Source of the DNA: Methyloglobulus sp.
GTDB lineage: Bacteria > Pseudomonadota > Gammaproteobacteria > Methylococcales > Methylomonadaceae
Assembly: GCA_013141505.1 (NCBI GenBank)
Contig: JABFQX010000013.1
Span: 1 to 64,000 of the forward strand
Direction: 5' to 3'
DNA: 64,000 bases
Below, in pieces: positions 7,913-16,637 of this stretch (its first letter is position 1; each line of letters begins with the position of its first letter). Below the pieces are notes generated by a model. That model was not told where the DNA came from and made no database searches. It was given only the letters and a program-made list of their open reading frames with translations. The translations under genes and the position numbers were made by a program.

Positions 7913-9607
7913 ATGCCATTATCCAAAACAACATTACTTGTCGCCCTACCGTTTATATTGTTAACCGGTTGTGCAAGCACCAAGCCCACAGATACGGGTA
8001 TTAATTTTAATAAATTTCAACAAGATGGCTTAAATGGCTTAGCTGCAAACCGTCTGGCGGAAGCCAAAAAATTAGACTACGCTAAAAACCCCTCCGCCCT
8101 GGATTTAGCCAAAGCGGTTGAGCTTTACAGAGAAGCTGCCGATGCAGGTAGTGCCGAAGCGCAATTTGAATTATCTGGAATGTATTTCCGTGGGAGAGGA
8201 ACTGCAAAAGACATAACTAAAGCGATTGAATTTACTAAAAAATCAGCAGAGCAAGGTTATGCTCCTGCCCAAGCAAATTTGGGCACTTTCTATTTTGAAG
8301 GTAAATATCTACCCCAAGATTATGGCAAAGCCTACGATCTTACTAACAAAGCGGTAGCGCAAGGCAATGCGCTGGCGGAAAACAATATGGCAATGTTTTA
8401 TGCTAACGGTATTGGTGTTGAAAAAGATCTTAGTAAAGTACTGGAATTTATAAAGAAAGCGGCAAACCATGGGAATGATTTAGCTCAATATTCTCTGGGG
8501 TTGCAGTACCTTGGTGCTAAAGGCTTTGGGATTAAACCTGACTATCAGCAAGCCTTTGTCTGGTTTGAAAAATCCGCCCGACAAGGTTATGCTCCAGCCC
8601 AGAGTTATTTAGCGTTGATGTACTATAACGGCGATGCGGTCAGTAAAAATTCTAAAGAAGCGGCTATTTGGTTACAAAAAGCCGCCAGTCAAGGTGACAG
8701 AATTGGGCAAGCCTACTACGGACATATGCTATTCAATGGTGAAACACCGGTTATTCAAGATCAAGCCGCAGGTTTTAAATTAATCGAAGCCGCCGCTAAA
8801 CAAGGAAACGTCCACGCACATAAATTACTTACGGACATCTATTCGCGAGGTCTCTATGTGAAAAAAGACCTAACCCAAGCTATCAAATACGCAACACCGG
8901 TTGCTAAAATGGGTGATAGTTTTGCCCAAGGGGCGTTGGCAAGTAGTTACGAAGAGCTAAGTGATTACCCCAATACCTTTAAATGGGCGCAAAAAGCAGC
9001 AGAACAAAATAATTACATTGGTCAAGCAGTGCTTGGCAATTGTTACTATTTTGCAAAAGGCGTAGCTAAAGATGTCAATTTGGCAGTTCATTGGTGGCAA
9101 AAAGCGGCAGATCAGGGTTACGGCTCCGCACAAGGCCTAATTGGCGTGTCGTATGAGTTTGGTCAGGGCGGTTTACCACAAAGTTATGAGCAAGCCGCCA
9201 AGTGGTATCAATTATCGGCTGATCAAGGTTTCCCTCTGGCAAAAATTCATCTAGCGGACTTTCTCTATGAGGGCAAACAAGGCGTTCCCCAAGATCGTAA
9301 AAAAGCCATTTCGTTATACCAACAAGCCGCAAAAGGTGGTGATGAATATGCTAAGCAAAAGCTGGATGACATATTCAAACAAACGATGCTTGAACCTGAC
9401 AAGGAGGATAACAAACCAAAGGCACACAATGCGAACAGCGGCAGGCATAAACCAACCGCACGTCACTATACAAGCGTAAGCTCCAAAATAGCGACCAGCT
9501 TTGCTTCTGGGAGAAACACCCAAAATAGTGGCAAAACACTGAATGTCCCCATGGAAATGCCGTCTATTATCTTGGATAAACCAGGAATGGCTGGGCCAGA
9601 TGAGTGA
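7913..9607 (+). CDS. Sel1-repeat lipoprotein
   Basis: The product has 564 residues. A signal peptide ends in a good lipobox (LLTGC, Cys20), so it is lipid-anchored. From about residue 60 to 480 it is an array of roughly a dozen Sel1 repeats (pattern A..G...AQ..L...Y..G.GV..D...A..W). Such arrays form a solenoid for protein-protein contacts. The C-terminal 80 residues are polar and low-complexity. It follows the kinase, which carries the same repeat type outside the membrane, after a 216-bp gap with a palindromic repeat. The two may act together at the envelope; this is inference. The start is preceded by an acceptable AGGA. Confidence 0.9.
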   Translation: MPLSKTTLLVALPFILLTGCASTKPTDTGINFNKFQQDGLNGLAANRLAEAKKLDYAKNPSALDLAKAVELYREAADAGSAEAQFELSGMYFRGRGTAKDITKAIEFTKKSAEQGYAPAQANLGTFYFEGKYLPQDYGKAYDLTNKAVAQGNALAENNMAMFYANGIGVEKDLSKVLEFIKKAANHGNDLAQYSLGLQYLGAKGFGIKPDYQQAFVWFEKSARQGYAPAQSYLALMYYNGDAVSKNSKEAAIWLQKAASQGDRIGQAYYGHMLFNGETPVIQDQAAGFKLIEAAAKQGNVHAHKLLTDIYSRGLYVKKDLTQAIKYATPVAKMGDSFAQGALASSYEELSDYPNTFKWAQKAAEQNNYIGQAVLGNCYYFAKGVAKDVNLAVHWWQKAADQGYGSAQGLIGVSYEFGQGGLPQSYEQAAKWYQLSADQGFPLAKIHLADFLYEGKQGVPQDRKKAISLYQQAAKGGDEYAKQKLDDIFKQTMLEPDKEDNKPKAHNANSGRHKPTARHYTSVSSKIATSFASGRNTQNSGKTLNVPMEMPSIILDKPGMAGPDE

Positions 9608-9757
9608 CAGGCAGCCCATTAAATCGGCTGCGACTGCTTCAGAATTGAAATTCAGTCAGTTCTGAGGACGGCAGACGAAATGAAGAATAGAGACCATCAC
9701 CTAGTAGTTTAAATTGAGTCTCTCAATTATTTAACGATCTCATGAAGGTTTAAGGTC

Positions 9758-10162
9758 ATGATAATATTTGGTTCACGATCTATAAATAAATTTGTAAAAG
9801 GCGGCTTACGTCGCCAGCAGCATTGTTCCAAATGCGGTTGTCCGCAGGAATTCAAGGAAGCCCTGCATACACAGTATTTTACCTTGTACTTTATTCCAGT
9901 ATTTCCACTCGATAAAGGCGAACGGGTGTTAGCCTGCCCTCGTTGTGATGCCGCTTACGTACTACAGCCTAGCAACAATTATGCCAACCGGCCAAAGCAA
10001 GAGCCAACAGGTTCATCCGATTGGAATGAGCCGCCACCTGCCGAGAAAATAATCGTCGCTTGCATCCATTGCCATAAAGAATCACGTGTTCCGAACGATG
10101 AACGAAACCTTCTCATAACCTGCCCCCATTGCCGAAAAAAATTCAGCCGGTTTATCGCATAA
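9758..10162 (+). CDS. Zinc-ribbon protein
   Basis: The product has 134 residues. The N-terminal half has the zinc-ribbon layout common to small bacterial zinc-ribbon proteins: FGSRSINKF, CSKCGCP, a hydrophobic YFTLYFIPVFPLDKGE strand, then CPRCDAAY. The C-terminal part carries a second pair, CIHCHKES and CPHCRKKF. It can thus bind two zinc ions. It is the last gene of the signalling region, 150 bp after the Sel1 lipoprotein. No enzymatic role can be read from it. Confidence 0.8.
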   Translation: MIIFGSRSINKFVKGGLRRQQHCSKCGCPQEFKEALHTQYFTLYFIPVFPLDKGERVLACPRCDAAYVLQPSNNYANRPKQEPTGSSDWNEPPPAEKIIVACIHCHKESRVPNDERNLLITCPHCRKKFSRFIA

Positions 10163-10219
10163 GGGTTTAGCTGGCGGATAACTTTTGGCAATTCTTAAGC
10201 CGGAGGGCGAACTGGTCAG

Positions 10220-10418
10220 TTGGTCGGCTTGCCCCGTTTCACTGCTACACTTTGAGATAGCCCAATGGCTTATGTAACGCAAAATGGCGCATGAATGCTG
10301 TCGGGCGATTATTGGCTGAATCGCAACGAAGTGTTGAGAAATCGTAGCAGCCTTTAGCCGCGCTTTCAAAAGGCATTTGGGCGTTCCGCCTAAGGTTTGG
10401 CGTTCTCGACGAGATTAG
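10220..10418 (+). pseudogene. Decayed AraC-family regulator (C-terminal HTH remnant)
   Basis: Shifting between plus-strand frames recovers a recognisable AraC-type C-terminus: LPRFTATL, then a stop, then DSPMAYVTQ, then a shift, then WRMNAVGRLLAESQRSVEK, then a gap and shift, and finally VAAFSRAFKRHLGVPPKVWR ending at TAG 10416-10418. These match the order of the two helix-turn-helix units in AraC regulators (GxxPMAYLTRWRM ... LL..S..SV ... AFSRAFKR.FG.PP..WR). Stops, frameshifts and a lost stretch between the recognition helices show it is dead. No N-terminal part is visible. Confidence 0.7.
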
Positions 10419-10447
10419 GTAAATTCCGGCAATTTGTCGTGCATCAA

Positions 10448-10972
10448 TTATTCTTGCCGGTGCGATTTTTTCTGGGGAGATATTACCTGATTGACCTTGC
10501 GTGCCAATTCCTTGATGACTCGTCCCGTCACTTTTGCATGATTACCTTTTAAATCGACATAAAGCTCTTCGACTAGGCTGGCTGTTTGCACGTCAATGAC
10601 ATCAGCAATCAATGAAGATTCCAAAAAACTTGGTTTACTGTGCAGGCTAACGATTATCCAATCGGCAGCAAATTTTTTCCCCAGATGCGCTGCAGCATCA
10701 TGAAAACGGAATAAGTAGCCGATTCCTGCATTGGCAGTTTTTTGTTCATTTAGGGGGATACGAACGATGTCATAATCGCCCAACCTGCTAATAGTTTGCT
10801 CTAGCAAGGGTTGCATTGATGCGGTACGAACCCACTCTGCTTGGTTATTTGGTAATGAAGTTATATCGTTGAGTTCAAAATTCAGGATGGCGATACGTTG
10901 TGCAGCGTACCCGGTGTTACTTGATAACAGGATCAGAAATAGTGCAGCCGTGGTGTTCAGTCGATTCATCAC
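10448..10972 (-). CDS. DUF2380-type periplasmic protein
   Basis: The product has 174 residues with an N-terminal signal peptide ending near GYAAQ. The mature start RIAILNFELND and the pattern DIVRIP ... ADWIIVSLHSKPS ... LIADVIDVQT match the DUF2380 family of predicted periplasmic proteins, whose function is not established; the fold resembles periplasmic TolB-N-like domains that bind other envelope proteins. The gene is 27 bp downstream of the cupin gene and probably in the same transcript. Confidence 0.7.
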   Translation of the reverse strand: MMNRLNTTAALFLILLSSNTGYAAQRIAILNFELNDITSLPNNQAEWVRTASMQPLLEQTISRLGDYDIVRIPLNEQKTANAGIGYLFRFHDAAAHLGKKFAADWIIVSLHSKPSFLESSLIADVIDVQTASLVEELYVDLKGNHAKVTGRVIKELARKVNQVISPQKKSHRQE

Positions 10973-10999
10973 ATGTCCCCATTACGGTTAATAAGCCGG

Positions 11000-11437
11000 T
11001 TACTGCTGTGCCTGTGCGGAATGAAGGTCAATGAAATCCTGCATGGTGAGTTCGCCAACAGTATTGAGTTCATCGTCGAGAATTTCGTAGAGAATGCCGT
11101 CGCTGTCGCGAATACTGAACAGCACAATAACATCTTCGTCACCACCACCCTCCCGATGTGGTTCGTCACTTGGCTGGCCGGATGTGTAACTGCCGACCGC
11201 CCTGATTTCCTTGAGCCTTCCGTCCGCTTCGTACAAACGATGCTCGCCCTGGATCACAAAAGTTTTGTTTAGAACCTTATGCCGGTGTAAGACAATCTGT
11301 TGCTGGGCGGCAAACTTGAACAGAACATCGATGATTTTGTTGTGTCCGTCGATATCTAGGATTGAATACTGTAAATGTTCAAAATTTCCCAGAGTTTGCC
11401 ATTGTATGTGGCTGTCGTCGAAAAGGTGGCTTGTCAT
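11000..11437 (-). CDS. Cupin-like protein
   Basis: The product has 145 residues when started at the ATG at 11437, which has an AGGAC ribosome site; a longer frame begins at 11527 without one. The middle part (FKFAAQQQIVLHRHKVLNKTFVIQGEHRLYEADGRLKEIRAVGSY) is the beta-barrel pattern of a cupin with an H.H pair, and the polar EPHREGGGDEDVIVLFSIR follows. Cupins of this kind bind small molecules or metals; the substrate cannot be told. It precedes the DUF2380 gene and is divergent from the histidine kinase gene. Confidence 0.65.
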   Translation of the reverse strand: MTSHLFDDSHIQWQTLGNFEHLQYSILDIDGHNKIIDVLFKFAAQQQIVLHRHKVLNKTFVIQGEHRLYEADGRLKEIRAVGSYTSGQPSDEPHREGGGDEDVIVLFSIRDSDGILYEILDDELNTVGELTMQDFIDLHSAQAQQ

Positions 11438-11690
11438 TTGCGTGTCCTCGTGAATAGATAGGGTAAAACGTTGAATTATGTCGTTTGTCCCAATGGTCTG
11501 GGCAATGGGCGAAAACAGTTTATGCAATGCTTAGCGCGGTGTAAGCCGATATTTGCCCGTCAAGTACGGGCAATTTGCCCGACCTTCCAAGAAGGCTTTC
11601 ATTAGGCAACGTTGCCGCATAGAATGCGAGCAATGACGTGTTAGTTGTTTTATCTCCATTAGCAAAATCGCCGGGAAAAACTGCCTCACC

Positions 11691-13052
11691 ATGAATTTGA
11701 AAACCCATCTGCTCTTGCAAATTATTCTGGTTGCTATGACCTGTTTAATAGCAACGGCAACCTATGTGCTGTATCACGCTAACCAGCAGATAAAACTAGA
11801 AAGCCGGATGACAGCTGAGTCACTCAGCAAACAGTTGGAAAGCCAGCTTTTGCGTATTGATGCCAACATTGCCCAAGCCAACCATTTTCCTGATTTTGAC
11901 CTATGGAAACAGACTCATATGCAAGCTGGCATTTGCATCCGTTATATCTCGATTGACAAGGAAAATACTTACGGCCTATGCCAGGGCGAAAATTTGTCGC
12001 GCAGCCGCTGCCCTAAATTATTCGAAAAAATTTATCGAAGGGTTTTTAATACTGGATTTGAGGTATCGCGGCCCATTTCATTTAACGGACGGGAATACGG
12101 TTCGATTACAGTGACTCCCAATGTGGAAATGGAATTAGCCAAGGCTTGGGACAAAGTTGTGGGGTTGCTAGGACTTTCTGCCAGCACGGTAGTGGCTGTG
12201 TGTCTATTGGTATCTATCACAATATACCGGGCATTACGTCCAGCCGAGGTTATCGTTTCTGGCTTGGAAAACATGCAGAATGGCGATTTAACCATTCGCC
12301 TGCCAACTTTCAAACTGATTGAATGGCAGCGTATCGGTGCAGCTATCAATGAGTTTTCTGCCACACAAAATCAACTGCTTGCCGAACGAAAAAAACTGGT
12401 GTTGAAATTAATGACGTTGCAAGAGGAAGAACGTTGTTATCTCGCCAGGGAACTACACGATGAATTAGGTCAATGTCTGGCAGCCATTAATGCCTTCGCA
12501 GCAGCCATTGCACAAACCGCAAAGCTGGATTGCCCCCAGCTTGTTCAAGAAGCAGAAAGCATCAGCCGTATTAACCAGCATATAATGGATACGGTGCGCT
12601 CAATGCTAGTTCGTTTACGTCCAACCGAGCTTGATGAACTGGGACTTGAAAGCTGTCTGAAGGCAATGATTATGAAGTGGAACAGGCAATCTTCTGGCAA
12701 AATTCATTACCAACTCAATATCAATGGCAATTGTCAGTCATTAAAAGAGCCTTTGCCTATCACGTTATTTCGTATCGTTCAGGAAGGCCTAACTAATATT
12801 GCCAAACACTCAACAGCAACAGATGCATCAGTTACCTTGGAAGTAGTTAAACACATCGTTGTCTTGACGATTGCCGATAACGGCAACTTAGTAAACTTAC
12901 CGTTTGCCGAAAATCAAGGCATTGGCCTATTGGGTATTCGTGAACGAGCCAGTGGACTAGGTGGGCATCTGAAATTGGAAGTCGGTCAATCCGGCGGACT
13001 TATCGTTCGGGTAGAACTGCCCTTTCAAGGCTATTCTGGGGCGCAAATATGA
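11691..13052 (+). CDS. NarX/UhpB-type sensor histidine kinase
   Basis: The product has 453 residues. There are two membrane segments (about 7-27 and 158-182), a periplasmic sensor region of about 130 residues between them, a HAMP linker (about 183-235), a HisKA_3 dimerisation domain with phospho-acceptor His256 (RELHDELGQ), and a HATPase domain (QEGLTNIAKHS, IADNG, GIGLLGIRERA). These belong to the family that pairs with LuxR/NarL-type regulators, and exactly such a gene overlaps its stop. The periplasmic part contains several cysteines, so a redox or ligand signal is possible, but the stimulus is unknown. Confidence 0.93.
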   Translation: MNLKTHLLLQIILVAMTCLIATATYVLYHANQQIKLESRMTAESLSKQLESQLLRIDANIAQANHFPDFDLWKQTHMQAGICIRYISIDKENTYGLCQGENLSRSRCPKLFEKIYRRVFNTGFEVSRPISFNGREYGSITVTPNVEMELAKAWDKVVGLLGLSASTVVAVCLLVSITIYRALRPAEVIVSGLENMQNGDLTIRLPTFKLIEWQRIGAAINEFSATQNQLLAERKKLVLKLMTLQEEERCYLARELHDELGQCLAAINAFAAAIAQTAKLDCPQLVQEAESISRINQHIMDTVRSMLVRLRPTELDELGLESCLKAMIMKWNRQSSGKIHYQLNINGNCQSLKEPLPITLFRIVQEGLTNIAKHSTATDASVTLEVVKHIVVLTIADNGNLVNLPFAENQGIGLLGIRERASGLGGHLKLEVGQSGGLIVRVELPFQGYSGAQI

Positions 13053-13717
13053 ATGGCAATAATATTACTATTTTGCTGGTTGACGACCATGCCATCGTCC
13101 GGGAAGGTTATCGTTCACTAATAACGAAACAACCGGATATGGAAGTCATTGCTGAAGCCAGCGACGGCAACCAAGCCTATCTACATTTTAAAACTTATGC
13201 GCCTGATGTCACCGTCATGGATCTTTCAATGCCAGGGCAAAGCGGCGTGGAAACCATAGCTCGTATCAAGCAACGAAATTCTGCGGCAAAAATACTGGTG
13301 TTTACCATGCACCAAAATCCCCGGTTTGCCATCCAAGCTATAAGGGCTGGCGCTTTGGGTTATGTCACTAAAAGCAGTCCGCCTGATGTATTGCTTCGTG
13401 CTATCCACGATGTTTATCGAGGTCGCCGTACCCTAAGCCCTGATATAGCCCAAGCGCTTGCCCTGGAAAAAACGGGTCACGAAACAATCGCACTGGAAAC
13501 CTTAACCGCACGGGAATTTGAAATATTACGCTTGCTGGCAGAAGCGAACTCGAAAGAAGACATAGCCAAAATATTGAATATCAGCTTCAAAACCGTCTCA
13601 AACTGTCATTACCTCATCAAGCGGAAACTGGGTGTCGCAAGCGATATAGAATTGACTCACTTAGCAATCAAAATGAACATAATCGACCTGTTAGACCTTT
13701 CTGGCTCAAATAGCTAA
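13049..13717 (+). CDS. NarL/LuxR-family response regulator
   Basis: The product has 222 residues. The receiver domain has Asp12/Asp13, phospho-acceptor Asp58 (VMDLSMPG) and the conserved Thr/Lys region (VFTMH, VTKSSPP). A C-terminal LuxR helix-turn-helix follows (LTAREFEILRLLAEANSKED, NISFKTVSNCHYLIKRKLG). The ATG overlaps the kinase stop, so the pair is co-translated. It should bind DNA as a dimer when phosphorylated by the preceding kinase. No target is certain from the sequence. Confidence 0.95.
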   Translation: MNGNNITILLVDDHAIVREGYRSLITKQPDMEVIAEASDGNQAYLHFKTYAPDVTVMDLSMPGQSGVETIARIKQRNSAAKILVFTMHQNPRFAIQAIRAGALGYVTKSSPPDVLLRAIHDVYRGRRTLSPDIAQALALEKTGHETIALETLTAREFEILRLLAEANSKEDIAKILNISFKTVSNCHYLIKRKLGVASDIELTHLAIKMNIIDLLDLSGSNS

Positions 13718-13767
13718 CAAACCTTATGCGAAAGATTAACTGTAACAACACCTAAATCAGTGGTAGT

Positions 13768-13847
13768 TTATTGATTCGGCCTTTTAATGTTTGAACCGTT
13801 CGTGCTGAGCTTGTCGAAGCACGCAAGCCTTTCGACAGGTTCAAAGC
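13768..13847. repeat. Palindromic element family 1, copy A (one end)
   Basis: It begins TTATTGATTCGGCC followed by TTTTAATGTTTGAAC, the terminal sequence shared with copies at 32262, 35920 and 37479. The core carries GTGCT...AGCAC around GAGCTTGTCGA. The right-hand terminal repeat is not evident, so this copy seems truncated. Confidence 0.65.
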
Positions 13848-13871
13848 CCCTTCCAAAACAGGAGAAAACCA

Positions 13872-14768
13872 GTGAGCGACATTTATCATGCCGGTAATCG
13901 TGAACTTCAAGATCACTTTGATTCGCGAAAATTAGCCGACCGTGTCAATGACATTATCGTACATGATCGCATAAGCGATGAGGAGCGGACGTTTATAGAA
14001 TCACGCGACCTGTTCTTCATCAGTACCGTTGATGATCAAGGTAGGCCGACCGTTTCTTAGAAGGAGTACACGGAAGCGTAACGCGAGTGGAGCGGTGTAC
14101 GACGACCCCCGCGTAGCCGTAGGGCCGGGCGTGTTGACGGAGTTGGAGCGTGAGCGGAAGCGTAGTCAACATGCAAGGCCATCCGACACGGCGTCAAGTC
14201 ATTTGGGCAGTCGTGATGCACAGCGTACCGAAGGGGAGTTGTGCATCGTGACGAACCGAGGACGAACGCGGGCAGCCGAAGGCATTAATCGCCACGTGAT
14301 TTTTCGCCGCTAAAATCGGATGGATCCCATTTTAGCTTTCGCGAAAAATAGTGGCGCGCTTACAAAGGTGGTGAGCCAGGTTTTATTCGCGTCATTGATG
14401 AGAAAACCATTGCGTTTCCTGGGTATGACGGCAACGGCATGTTTTTAACGGCTGGAAATATCGCCGCAAACCATGAAGTGGGGCTGTTGCTGATCGACTT
14501 TGAAAATCCGCAGCGTTTGCGGATTCATGGAACCGCTAACATACATATCAATGATCCGCTCATCAGTGAATACCACGATGCCCAATATATAATCCGCATC
14601 ACGATTCGAAATTTATTTTTGAATTGCCCCAGATATATCCATCGCTTTCAAAAAGTTGAGCAGTCGGGATATATCCCTAAAAAAGGCTGTGAAACGCCTA
14701 CCCCTGAATGGAAAAAACTGGATGTTGTGCAGGATGTCTTGCCAAAAAAACCCAATAAAGACAGTTAA
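13872..14768 (+). pseudogene. Pyridoxamine 5'-phosphate oxidase-family gene split by an insertion
   Basis: The first part (GTG start with AGGAG site) encodes MSDIYHAGNRELQDHF ... FFISTVDDQGRPTVS and then meets a stop. The second part resumes after 14358 with YKGGEPGFIRVIDEKTIAF, GYDGNGMFLTAGNIAANHEV, NCPRYIHR and ends at 14768. Together they give a complete protein of the FMN-binding pyridoxamine-phosphate-oxidase-like family. Removing 14060-14358 plus one CTTA restores the frame exactly (TCT TAC AAA). Both flanks lack other defects, so the disruption looks recent. Function would require excision or two-piece action, which is not expected. Confidence 0.85.
14060..14358. mobile_element. 299-bp hairpin-rich insertion without coding capacity
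   Basis: The insertion interrupts the oxidase-family gene and is flanked by CTTA on both sides (14056-14059 and 14359-14362). It is visibly richer in G+C than its surroundings. It contains four successive hairpins: GTACAC/GTGTAC (14066, 14095), TGTTGAC/GTCAACA (14132, 14165), GATGCACA/TGTGCATC (14215, 14240) and a long one with GCCAC, ATTTTTCGC and CTAAAAT arms (14291-14355). No terminal inverted repeat pairs the two ends. A hairpin-ended element mobilised in trans, in the style of IS200/IS605 derivatives, is one reading; the CTTA would be target or duplication. Confidence 0.7.
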
Positions 14769-14841
14769 GAGGAAACAAGAAAATAAGCCGTCCCTGGCTT
14801 GGGCATTAGGGCAATCCTAACCGAAATATCCTACTTTAAGG

Positions 14842-16077
14842 CTAATGATGGTCGTTATCCAACGGTACTTGATAATCATCAGTCAGCGTTTTCAGAAATG
14901 CGACAATCGCATCCTCCTCATCCGCAGTCAACCCTAAATTACCTAACTCCTGATGGTTAACAGTCTGCGGAATTTCAGGATCCGGCCAGCCCGTTACCGC
15001 AAAGCCGTCATCTTGATTATTCCACACCCAACCCAAAGTGTCTCGGGTATTGTAAAAGTGGACTATTTGCTCCAGCGAGGCAAACACACCGTTGTGACCA
15101 TAAGGTGGGGTTATCGCAATGTTCCGCAGCGACATGACTTTATGCTTACCGATTTGTTTGCCTTCAGGATCAACCGCAGCAATATCGGCACGACCACCCA
15201 GCCCTAAATCAGGCGCTGGATTGCCGGGAATATTAAAATTCTGCGGTAAGCCGAGATTGTCATAGGTAAAATCGGTAAAAAGCGGCGGAATAGTATTGCC
15301 CGCCCCGTCAGTGGTTGTGGTGCTGACATGGCAGGTGGCACAATTGCCTTTATTGGGATCATTGAACAAAGCAAAACCTTGTTCTTCAAGCGGGGTAAAT
15401 TGGCTTTTACCCGCCAAAACATAGTCGAATTTAGAATTGAATTTATTGAATACATTAGATTGCTCAAAAGCACTGATAGCCCTCGCCACAAGGTCGTAAA
15501 CCACATCTACAACAGGCGGCGTGTATGAACTATCTTGTTGGTAATCATAAGGTACGTCCAATAAATTCACCCCGTAGACATACCAAAGCCATAAGGGGTA
15601 ACGGCTATCTTCCCTCAGCCGCCTTACAACCGCCCACTTGCTGGGCATCGCCATTTCAGCGGGGTTCAGAAATGGGCCTTTGGCTTGTTCAACCAAATCC
15701 TTGGCACGGCCATTCCAAAACTGTCCGCCTTTATAACCGCCAATTCCGCTATCCCACTGGAATAATGGGCTGTAAGCGGCATAACCCGCGCTAGGCGCAT
15801 TGAGGCTACCGGCGGCACCGGATACGGAACCCAAAGACACAGGCGTACCCGTGTTTACGTTATCAGGATCAACAAAACCGGGAATCCCCTGTGGATAATC
15901 ATAAGGCTGTACGCTATGACAACTGGCGCACGATTGGTTTCTGTTCAAAGATAAATTCTCATCTTTATATAAAGACGCGCCAAGCCTTTGCTCAAGATTA
16001 AGCGTTTGACCCGCTTGGCTGGCAAAACTTGGACACAACATTACTAATAAAAGACCTGCTATAGGTAATTTCTGCAT
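14842..16077 (-). CDS. Diheme cytochrome c peroxidase / MauG-family protein
   Basis: The product has 411 residues from the ATG at 16077, which has an AGG site and begins a clean signal peptide (about 1-23). Two c-type heme motifs are visible: CASCH (residues 50-54) and CATCH in the second half. The C-terminal KVMSLRNIAITPPYGHNG.F loop is the usual second-domain signature. The protein should act in the periplasm, reducing peroxide or oxidising a partner; MauG-type modification roles exist in the family and cannot be excluded. It converges on the broken oxidase-family gene. Confidence 0.85.
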   Translation of the reverse strand: MQKLPIAGLLLVMLCPSFASQAGQTLNLEQRLGASLYKDENLSLNRNQSCASCHSVQPYDYPQGIPGFVDPDNVNTGTPVSLGSVSGAAGSLNAPSAGYAAYSPLFQWDSGIGGYKGGQFWNGRAKDLVEQAKGPFLNPAEMAMPSKWAVVRRLREDSRYPLWLWYVYGVNLLDVPYDYQQDSSYTPPVVDVVYDLVARAISAFEQSNVFNKFNSKFDYVLAGKSQFTPLEEQGFALFNDPNKGNCATCHVSTTTTDGAGNTIPPLFTDFTYDNLGLPQNFNIPGNPAPDLGLGGRADIAAVDPEGKQIGKHKVMSLRNIAITPPYGHNGVFASLEQIVHFYNTRDTLGWVWNNQDDGFAVTGWPDPEIPQTVNHQELGNLGLTADEEDAIVAFLKTLTDDYQVPLDNDHH

Positions 16078-16233
16078 GGTTGAAAACCTCTTTAGGTTGC
16101 TGAATAAAATTAACCGCAATCCCCAAAAATAAATGATGGGATAAAGTGCCTGGCGGCAGTACCAAATCGTTTGTTTTTCTGGATCACACTATTGATTACA
16201 AATGTAAAGCTTGATTAAGGAAACTCTGATTAA

Positions 16234-16316
16234 GTCCTTCGACAGGCTCAGGACGAACGATAAGTAGTTGATTCCTTTCGTGGTGTACTCTAGGGTATAA
16301 AAGCTTGTCGAACCAC
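16234..16316. repeat. REP-type palindromic repeat, family 2, copy 2
   Basis: TCCTTCGACAGGCTCAGG at the left and GCTTGTCGAACCAC at the right are inverted arms. The block matches the reverse complement of 7774-7858 over its whole length, so the two copies are in opposite orientation. Confidence 0.7.
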
Positions 16317-16361
16317 TTGTGCCCTGTGGGTATGGGCGGAATCAACTTGTTCAGAATTTCC

Positions 16362-16476
16362 TAAAGGAAGGTTGATTTGCTCCAGCGTTTGGCATAAGTC
16401 GCAAGCCGCAGAAAAATCATGCGAACTTTCACCTTGCCAAGCATTGAAGAAAAGCGATGCTGCTGACCTTCCTTGA
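16362..16476. ncRNA. Candidate structured RNA or DNA palindrome with nested stems
   Basis: A perfect 9-bp closing stem (AAGGAAGGT at 16364-16372 with ACCTTCCTT at 16466-16474) encloses a second stem (TTGGCA 16389-16394 with TGCCAA 16435-16440). This is stacked on a third (AAGTCGCA 16396-16403 with TGCGA-A-CTT 16420-16428, one bulge). A short GCAT/ATGC hairpin follows before the closing arm. Nested stems of this order are unlikely by chance, but no known riboswitch or sRNA class is recognised and no terminator follows directly. It could also be an unclassified repeat. Confidence 0.35.
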
Positions 16477-16637
16477 TTATTGTTCAGCTTAGAAAGACTA
16501 ACCCAGTAAAGTCTGTGCTATCGTGAACACAAAGCCAACAGGGTTAAGCCCTTGCAGAGCCAAAACAATAATACAGATTGTGAATTAACCAATAACAACA
16601 CCCAAGGCAAGGGTGGTCTTCATCTCAGCAAAGGTGC

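Noticed and set aside
1936-9607. Type VI secretion regulatory locus
   Set aside because: FHA, PP2C and kinase genes resemble Fha/PppA/PpkA, but no Tss structural gene is present and the FHA protein is fused to a protease.
11520-11720. 66-codon minus-strand frame ahead of the cupin gene
   Set aside because: It overlaps the kinase start region, lacks a ribosome site and has no family likeness.
14029-14313. 94-codon frame in the hairpin insertion
   Set aside because: Arg-rich translation of GC-rich hairpins without family likeness; it begins inside the broken gene out of frame.
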